From Silene conica (Eukaryota > Streptophyta > Magnoliopsida > Caryophyllales > Caryophyllaceae), in NCBI GenBank assembly GCA_029255685.2, contig CM055316.2, positions 68,711,237 through 68,775,236 on the forward strand: 64,000 bases of DNA. The letters run 5' to 3'. The position numbers were made by a program, and so were the translations under genes. The notes below the pieces were generated by a model, which was not told the origin of the DNA, did not search any database, and saw only the letters and a list, made by a program, of their open reading frames with translations. Positions 57,955 through 64,000 of the stretch are shown piece by piece. Within the stretch, counting starts at the first letter, position 1, and the number at the start of each line of letters is the position of its first letter.

Positions 57955-58354
57955 TTGGATAGAGGTTCTCTTAATCAAAGCACAAAGCCAATGACTAAGA
58001 TAAATGATATTTTCCAAGCACACAGCAAGGAAAACACCACACTTCAAGCACTAACTAAGAAGCTTCTCAAGCACATAACCATGGGCGTGAAAATTTTCAT
58101 GTGTAAACACGCCATACGTAATGGCGTGTTTGTTGTCGAAGACACGCCATACGTAATGACGTGTTTGGGTGTCTATATTTTTGAAGTTTCTGCTCCATAT
58201 ATGTATTATAGACACGCTATTTGTAATGGCGTGTTTAAGGCTCGGAAAACCCGAGCCTACGTGGACATCATTTTGACAATTACTTTGAAATCCAACCCAA
58301 AACGACAATTACTTTGTTTTTGAGCGCCATTTCAAAAAATCGTTCAATTTAATT

Positions 58355-59501
58355 ATACATTTTCATAGCATACTTCATGTTCATTTTTTTTTTATCTGTA
58401 ATGCATATATTATTCTTTTATCGATCAGACGGAAATCAAGTATTTCACCTTTTTCATAGCATACACCAACTAAGATTGCCCTAGATTTGAATTAGTTTGA
58501 AGAGAACATAAAGTTGAATTTTCATGTACAAATTGATAATCTAAAACATTTACTTGAATGTCTTATATACGATTATATAGTTATCGATAAGGTTATACAT
58601 TAATATATTCTGTGCTCTAACTCTAATTAAGAACGACGAAACACAAAACAAAATCTCAAATTATAAATATTGGTTAACTGAAGTCGAGTAGCTTCATTTT
58701 TTTATCAGTTTGATTTTTCCGCGACTTTCTTCATAATTGTTTTTTATAGATTCGTGTATAATTGTTAGTTGTAGATGATAAACTTAGCTAGGCTTTGAGG
58801 GTTTGGATGTCATCTAGGATTTTCATTAAATTTGGGAATATTATATATTTATGTATAGATTCACACAATTAATTGAGGAGATGAAATTTGATACTTCTTG
58901 GCTTGATGTTGGAATTGACAAAATTCACACTAGACTATCAAAGGTTTGAATCTCATTGCATCGTTAAATAATCCCCTCTCATCATTTGACACGTTTCTCA
59001 ATAACACTATCGAGAGATCGTCTCTCTAAATTTTTTTTTTATACACAACCATTTATTTGTAAATATAAACGTAAGAATAACGGTCTTATATTAACAGGAG
59101 TATTTGTATAGTTGATTTCCGAATAGAACTAAATAAAAAAAAGTTAAAGCTATGAAAGGACGAGATATTTGCGCAAATGAAGTGTTCATTGTAGTTATCG
59201 TCGATCTTATAAGATTAATTATTCACATCCATTATTGAAAATTCATGACCTTTTTAAAATTGATGATATAATCTCTATATTTATGTTGTGATATTTTTCA
59301 TGTAATGGTAGCTCTTTGATTATATTTTTAATGACTCAAGAAGTTATTTACATTTTTTGTTTTCAGGTGAGTATTTTAATCAAATATAACTAATTTGTTG
59401 GATCATATCGCAAAGTTACTTTTAAATTATCAATCAAAGTCAATTTTATACAACGTATTATACCTAATATGTTTTAAATTTTCATTACCCATACGGCCAT
59501 A
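58355..59501. other. AT-rich interior of Helitron-like unit 1
   Basis: Noncoding, AT-rich, no frame above background and no internal repeat with clear ends. Confidence 0.4.
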
Positions 59502-60124
59502 CTCGTGCATTTATGCACGGGTATTAAACTAGTATAACTATAAAAGAAGAACCGCCATGCATTAGGTTGGACACGTGTCGCTTTCACGTTAAAATTTTTC
59601 CGCTCAAAGCTTAAAATCCTAAAATTATAATGCGTATCTTTTACTCGAGGAATATGTATATCACAATATCTTCTTTAAATATTTCTCTACCATGTTTATA
59701 TTACATTAAAAAACTTATCCAAGTTAGCCTCTTATTGTATCTTTTATTTGGCTATATGTTTCCGTATAAAAATATATTGTTCATCTCTACTCACATTGAG
59801 ATTTATATTTAAAATTTTATATACTCATAAAATTAATAATCAACTTTATTAGTTTGCAAAGTTGCACGGGAATGCATTTTGTTAACATTTCATCTATAAA
59901 TTTTTCTCACATAAGTATTGTACATAATAGCATTTACAGGATATATTTTATAAAATGAACACCAAAAGAAATTTTGTATAGTCAAATTAAGAAGGTGCGA
60001 TGTTAAAGTATTACATCTTAATTATATATTTTAAATTTTAAATTATGTTGCCTGATAAAATATATTTAACATTGTATTAAGAGTCCATATATTTAATATT
60101 ATATTAAGAGTATTTGTTCCTATG

Positions 60125-60306
60125 AATGTATATGGACTCTTAATATAATTATTAAGAAATGTTATAGAGCAAAGTTAAATATTTATATCTCACATTTAAG
60201 ATATTGCCCGATTGTTAAATATATGGACTCTTAATACAATTATTTATACATTTTATAAGAAATGTTATAGAGCAAAGTTAAATATATATCCCACATTTAA
60301 GATATG
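60125..60306. repeat. Tandem duplication of about 95 bp
   Basis: ATATGGACTCTTAATA..ATTATT..AAGAAATGTTATAGAGCAAAG and the following CACATTTAAGATAT recur in tandem (about 60125-60212 and 60221-60306), with a small insertion in the second copy. Confidence 0.75.
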
Positions 60307-61030
60307 ACAACCCAATTCTATCAAATACGCTTAATGTATTAATAAATAAATATATTTTTGTAAAGAACAAATGATGTATGCATATATAAATTAATTTGTA
60401 AAATATATTCTATCTCTACTCAAATTAGATTTATATTTAAAATTTTGTTTGACATAAAAAGTATAGACTACTACACAATATATCGAATGTTAATTTAACT
60501 TTTCGTACTTTATGATATATTAAAGAATGTTAAAATAATAATATTTTTGCGTAAAAAGTATCGCATGTTAGATAAAATATCAGATGTATAAAAAACAATT
60601 TATATTTGACGAATACTTGACAATACATGCATGGCAAACACCATGTTTATTTACAGAAAAGCAGTGGGAAGATGACCTGCAATTACAGTTAGATAAGTGA
60701 ATTAAGATAGATATGAATATACGTAGGGTTAATATGTCCCCTACGCGGCTACGCCATAACGATTATGTGCCCGTTTGGCCAGAGTTTTGTTTTGCACCCA
60801 AAATTATGAATAAGTTTACATGTAAAAAAATGAATGTATGACGTACCAAACTCATCATGGCTATATAATACTATATCTTATTGACAATAACATAATTTTA
60901 TGTGCCCTCAAAATCAATTGATTTACGAGAACGGGATGGTTTATACATTTGTAGTTTCGTACTCCACAATTTATGTATTCTATCTTGAGTTGAAAGTTAA
61001 GGGACTTGAAATAGTTATTTGATGGTGGAA

Positions 61031-62554
61031 TAATTTAGGCCTGATCATGGGCCGGGTTAGGCCGGGTTGGGGCCGGGCTCGTGCTAAATAAACAGCCCAA
61101 ATACACGGGCCGGGCCGGACCAAACAGGTGGGCCAATTTTTTTGGCCCAAGCCCATAATTGTTTGGGCTATAATGGGCCTCGGGCCAAAATGGGCCAAAT
61201 TAATACAATACAAAATAATCAACAAAATAGATATGTGAACAAACAATTAGCAACGAAATAAAATTTCAAGTCTTAGGTGTTTGATTTCGACTCTTTTGGT
61301 AGGAGAACAATTCAATAGTACCATACAATAACTTATGAGTTGACAAAAAATTAGTAATACAATAACTAACTAATATAAAATTAGGTGTATGATAAAAGGA
61401 TAATTTGTGAGAAACTACCTTACATTTATGTCCATTTGTGAACAACTATTTTACATTTTTTTTGTTAACAACTACCTTTCATTTTATTTTTTTGTTAAAA
61501 ACTACCCAAAAAAAGTTTTGAGGCCAATTTTTATTTATTATTGATTGGTTTATGCATTTCTGATACATATTGTTTTACTCATTGCAGTATGATGCCGCAA
61601 TACTTCATACTTCATTTGCAGCAGCCATAATAACTTAATTACTATGCTTGGTACACAACCTTGTCATTGCCATTTCGGGTGGAAAACTCCATCTCTTGTC
61701 TTTATATGGTATGGCTGGCAAGGCAGACATTGAGTAGAGCGAAGGCGGCGAAGCAAGTGAAGGTGCGGCTAAAGACTAACTTCTTTCTTTGTTTAAGGCA
61801 GGGCTGACTTGGTTGAAATGAGAGAGGCTGTGGATAGTGGATCTCTTGACCTAGGGGGCAGAAGTAGGATGTCCAATGCTACTTGCTAGTGAAAGGATTT
61901 AGCAAGTCCTTTGGACCGCTTCTGTGAATAAATTTTTTGAATGTGGTAATGGGTATTGCAGCGTAATCAACGAAGTCGAGTACTCAAGGCCGTGCTTTAG
62001 TTTAGAAATTTAAGGTAGTTTTTGACAAAATAAGAATGAAAATTTAAGGTAGTTTTTGTCAAAATAAGAATGAAAATTTAGAGAACTCACACGTGTGAAA
62101 TCCAACTCATAAATAGAAATTGGCCTCAGAACTTTTTTTTAGGTAGTTTTTAACAAAAAAATTAAAATGAAAGGTAGTTTTTAACAAAACAAAAAGTAAG
62201 GTAGTTGTTCACAAATGGATATAAATATAAGGTAGTTTCTCATAAATTATCCACGATAAAAATATAAAAATATTCGCAAAGTTGATAATTCAATGCATTA
62301 GTGACATTTGATTATTTGTGTGATATGATATACTATTCCAACTTTTGAATTTTTTTCCCAAAAAAAAAAAATCCGGGTCGGGCCGGGCAAAAAATCGGGC
62401 GTTTAGGTTGGCCCAAACCCGGCCCTATATTTATGTCGTGCTTATTTTAGGCCGGGTCACGGGCTTTTTGGGCCAAACTATTTGGCCCAAACCCGAGAAA
62501 AAATCGGGTTGGGCCGGGTCGGGCCATCGGGTCCGGGCAATTTGATCAGCTCTA
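61031..62554. mobile_element. hAT-type element split by a Mutator-like MITE
   Basis: GGGCCGGG-rich ends. Terminal match is TAGGCCTGATCA (left, after a short AATTTA-like offset) against the inverted TAGAGCTGATCA at 62543-62554. Flanks TGGTGGAA (61023-61030) and TGGTGGAT (62555-62562) match at 7 of 8. The left-end offset weakens the boundary. Interior interrupted at 61398-62252. Confidence 0.6.
61398..62252. mobile_element. Mutator-like MITE, 855 bp, 9-bp TSD
   Basis: Inverted arms of about 145 bp starting GGATAATTT(G/A)TGAGAAACTA. Flanks ATGATAAAA (61389-61397) and ACGATAAAA (62253-62261) match at 8 of 9. The arms contain repeated GGTAGTTTTTAACAAA units. The core (about 61545-62000) has higher GC than everything around it and no repeat structure, suggesting captured sequence. 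Confidence 0.8.
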
Positions 62555-62562
62555 TGGTGGAT

Positions 62563-63152
62563 GTATTATGCATAGACCTATCAAACAAGTCGGGCCAAAT
62601 ATATGGGTCGGCTCATACGGGTTATGAGTACGGGTCAAGAAAAATTTCTAGCGTTTTTTTAATTAAAATATTTTTTTTGTAAAAGTAAAAAAAAATTTAA
62701 AATAATATTTTAATCATATTCAATTTACATTAGTATTTTGTGAAAACTAATCATAATTTTTTCCCAACTTTTTAGCTTTGGTGTAGTGTAGCTAATATAT
62801 GTTACCCAACTAATAGAGTTTGTTCATGATCTACGCGATAAGGGAAAATCTTTTAATAACGATATTATTGTATTAAAAAACAAATAAAAGAAATAGATTG
62901 TTTAAATATTTTCATCATTATAATGATTAGAAAGAATCATTTGCTATAAAATATGAAAATTAGCTAATTAGCAATGGAGTAAGTAATAATTCTTTTCTAT
63001 TTGTTAATTACATCATGCCATTTATGAAGGTTGATTTCGGGATACATGTTTCTATATAATATCGTTTATAGAAAAAATTTTACATTTCTACTAATATCAT
63101 GTTAGAGTATACGAGTTTAAAACTTAATTACAAATATTATTATCTACATATG
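62563..63152. other. AT-rich interior of Helitron-like unit 2
   Basis: Noncoding and AT-rich. A short GGGTCGGC/CGGGTC stretch at 62590-62640 may be another fragment of a hAT-type repeat. Nothing else was seen. Confidence 0.35.
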
Positions 63153-63184
63153 CCCGTGCATTTTTGCACGGGTGTTAAACTAGT

Positions 63185-64000
63185 ATAAAATAATAAAACA
63201 ACCACCACCATATTTTTTTGCCTCTAACCTACTAATATATTTTGTTAGCTAGGTTGAGTCCCTCGACTGTGCCAAATATATTTCATCCTTGTGGATGAGT
63301 GGTGAAAATCAATAACTTACCCCGAAAAAAAAATAATGCTCCAAATTTACCATAAAGTCAACTACTTTGTTGGTCTCTTGAAACACGAAGAATACTCCAT
63401 TTTCTTTAAAACAAGAAAGTTCAACCGTGGTATCGACGATTAAAAAAAGAAATTTGGGCAATCTGCTACCGCTCCCACAAATAGCGCAATATCATTGATT
63501 TTGCTTATTCTGAGCCATGTGAGATTAGATTCGGGCAATCTAATACCGCTCAGTAGTCTCAATATGAGTCACACTTTCGACCAAAGTTAGAATACAGGTT
63601 ACAACATTCTTAACCCTTTTTTTTACCATCGTCATTAGAAAAAAATAAAGAGTTGTACTTTTTCACATATGGATTTTACTCTTTCACATACACTTTTTCC
63701 ATTTTTATCCTTGTCATTTTTTCTTCCCCTCATAGTCACCCAATTGATTTTTCTTCTCCTTTCCATCATCCCGCTTCACCACCAACTTCACCTCCGTTCA
63801 CATCCTCTTGTTCCAATCAGTCTAACTGTCGGAGTACCTTCACAAGATCATTAAATAATCAGTAGAATAACCAGCAGATTCAACCAGCAGTGTAAATGAG
63901 TAAGAGTCTAATACGTATCAGGCATTATTTCAACCAGTAGATTCAATCTTTTGATATTTAGGAGTACCTTCACAAGATCTGATAGTTTTATCATCAGATT
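63185..64000. other. Right-edge region, possible start of a third Helitron-like unit
   Basis: Starts ATAAAATAATAAAACAACCA, matching the 5' sequence of unit 1 (TATAAAATAATAAAACAGAA) apart from the first bases. It holds a direct repeat GGAGTACCTTCACAAGATC at about 63831 and 63961, with CAACCAG(C/T)AG motifs between. The ORF-like stretches at 63653-63865 are Ser/Pro/Leu-rich with no recognisable domain. Confidence 0.35.

Larger units (their letters stand above)
56605..58345. mobile_element. Mutator-like element with 246-bp TIRs, 9-bp TSD
   Basis: Exact 9-bp duplication AATTTAATT (56596-56604; 58346-58354). Long inverted ends (56605-56850; 58100-58345) start GAACGATTTTTTGAAATGGC. Each arm contains three hairpin-forming ACACGCCA..GGCGTGT motifs. 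The interior has no transposase frame and contains a hAT MITE (57148-57954). The segments 56851-57139 and 57963-58099 are of unknown origin. Confidence 0.9.
56390..59532. mobile_element. Helitron-like unit 1
   Basis: 5' end TCTATATAAAATAATAAAAC preceded by A (56389). The 3' end is a hairpin CTCGTGCAT/ATGCACGGG (59502-59510; 59513-59521) followed by ATTAAACTAG and T (59533). This fits the Helitron pattern: 5'-TC, subterminal hairpin, CTRR-3', insertion between A and T, no target duplication. No Rep/helicase gene is present, so it would be non-autonomous. It carries a Mutator-like element (56605-58345). Confidence 0.65.
59533..63183. mobile_element. Helitron-like unit 2
   Basis: The 3' end is a perfect hairpin CCCGTGCA-TTTT-TGCACGGG (63153-63172) plus TGTTAAACTAG and T (63184), the same type as unit 1. 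The left edge immediately follows the 3' end of unit 1 (TATAACTATAAAAGAAG) but lacks the expected 5'-TC, so it is either truncated or the boundary lies elsewhere. Contains a hAT element at 61031-62554. No Rep/helicase frame is present. Confidence 0.5.

Noticed and set aside
58051..58323. Frames on both strands over the Mutator-like arm
   Set aside because: They fall in the inverted repeat, and the same frames recur at 56627-56887, as expected for noncoding repeats.

Overview
This is plant nuclear DNA, most likely from a eudicot. It is AT-rich, has intron-split genes with GT/AG junctions, and is dominated by transposable elements. I cannot fix the species from sequence alone. Four host genes are recognisable. 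(1) A plus-strand, four-exon nucleotide-sugar/triose-phosphate-translocator family transporter (30032-32950, UUAT-like). (2) A minus-strand, three-exon short member of the MAM33/p32 mitochondrial glycoprotein family (33643-36308). (3) A plus-strand, 15-exon nucleoporin NUP93 (46167-53407, 863 aa). (4) A minus-strand, single-exon CC-NBS-LRR resistance-type gene (53680-56157) that converges on NUP93 with 272 bp between stop codons.

Layout. 1-2660: decayed PIF/Harbinger transposon (transposase plus Myb-like ORF1, minus strand), running off the left edge. 3033-4304: DNA element with 26-bp inverted ends and TA flanks. 4315-4888 and 5677-6125: two short hAT elements with perfect 8-bp target duplications. 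6660-7090: palindromic GC-rich repeats. 7536-27102: a 19.6-kb tandem copia array of the Sirevirus type, arranged LTR-internal-LTR-internal-LTR on the minus strand; its central LTR looks like a chimera of the two outer ones. 27320-28953: end of a hAT element joined to a broken mariner-like transposase. 29206-29380: small inverted-repeat element upstream of the transporter gene.

37804-45100 is a hAT element containing a full-length RTE-type LINE (13-bp target duplication), which contains a 2.76-kb solo LTR (5-bp duplication); a separate Mutator-like MITE (9-bp duplication) sits in the same hAT. 56390-59532 is a Helitron-like unit containing a Mutator-like element with 246-bp inverted ends, containing a hAT MITE, containing a SINE. 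59533-63183 ends in a second Helitron 3' terminus and holds a hAT element with another Mutator-like element inside.

The host genes are unrelated housekeeping or defence genes and do not form a pathway. The main interest is the transposon stratigraphy. Target duplications at nearly every level give an insertion order, and the copia array carries a recombination breakpoint inside its middle LTR. I found no evidence for a new enzymatic or defence system.
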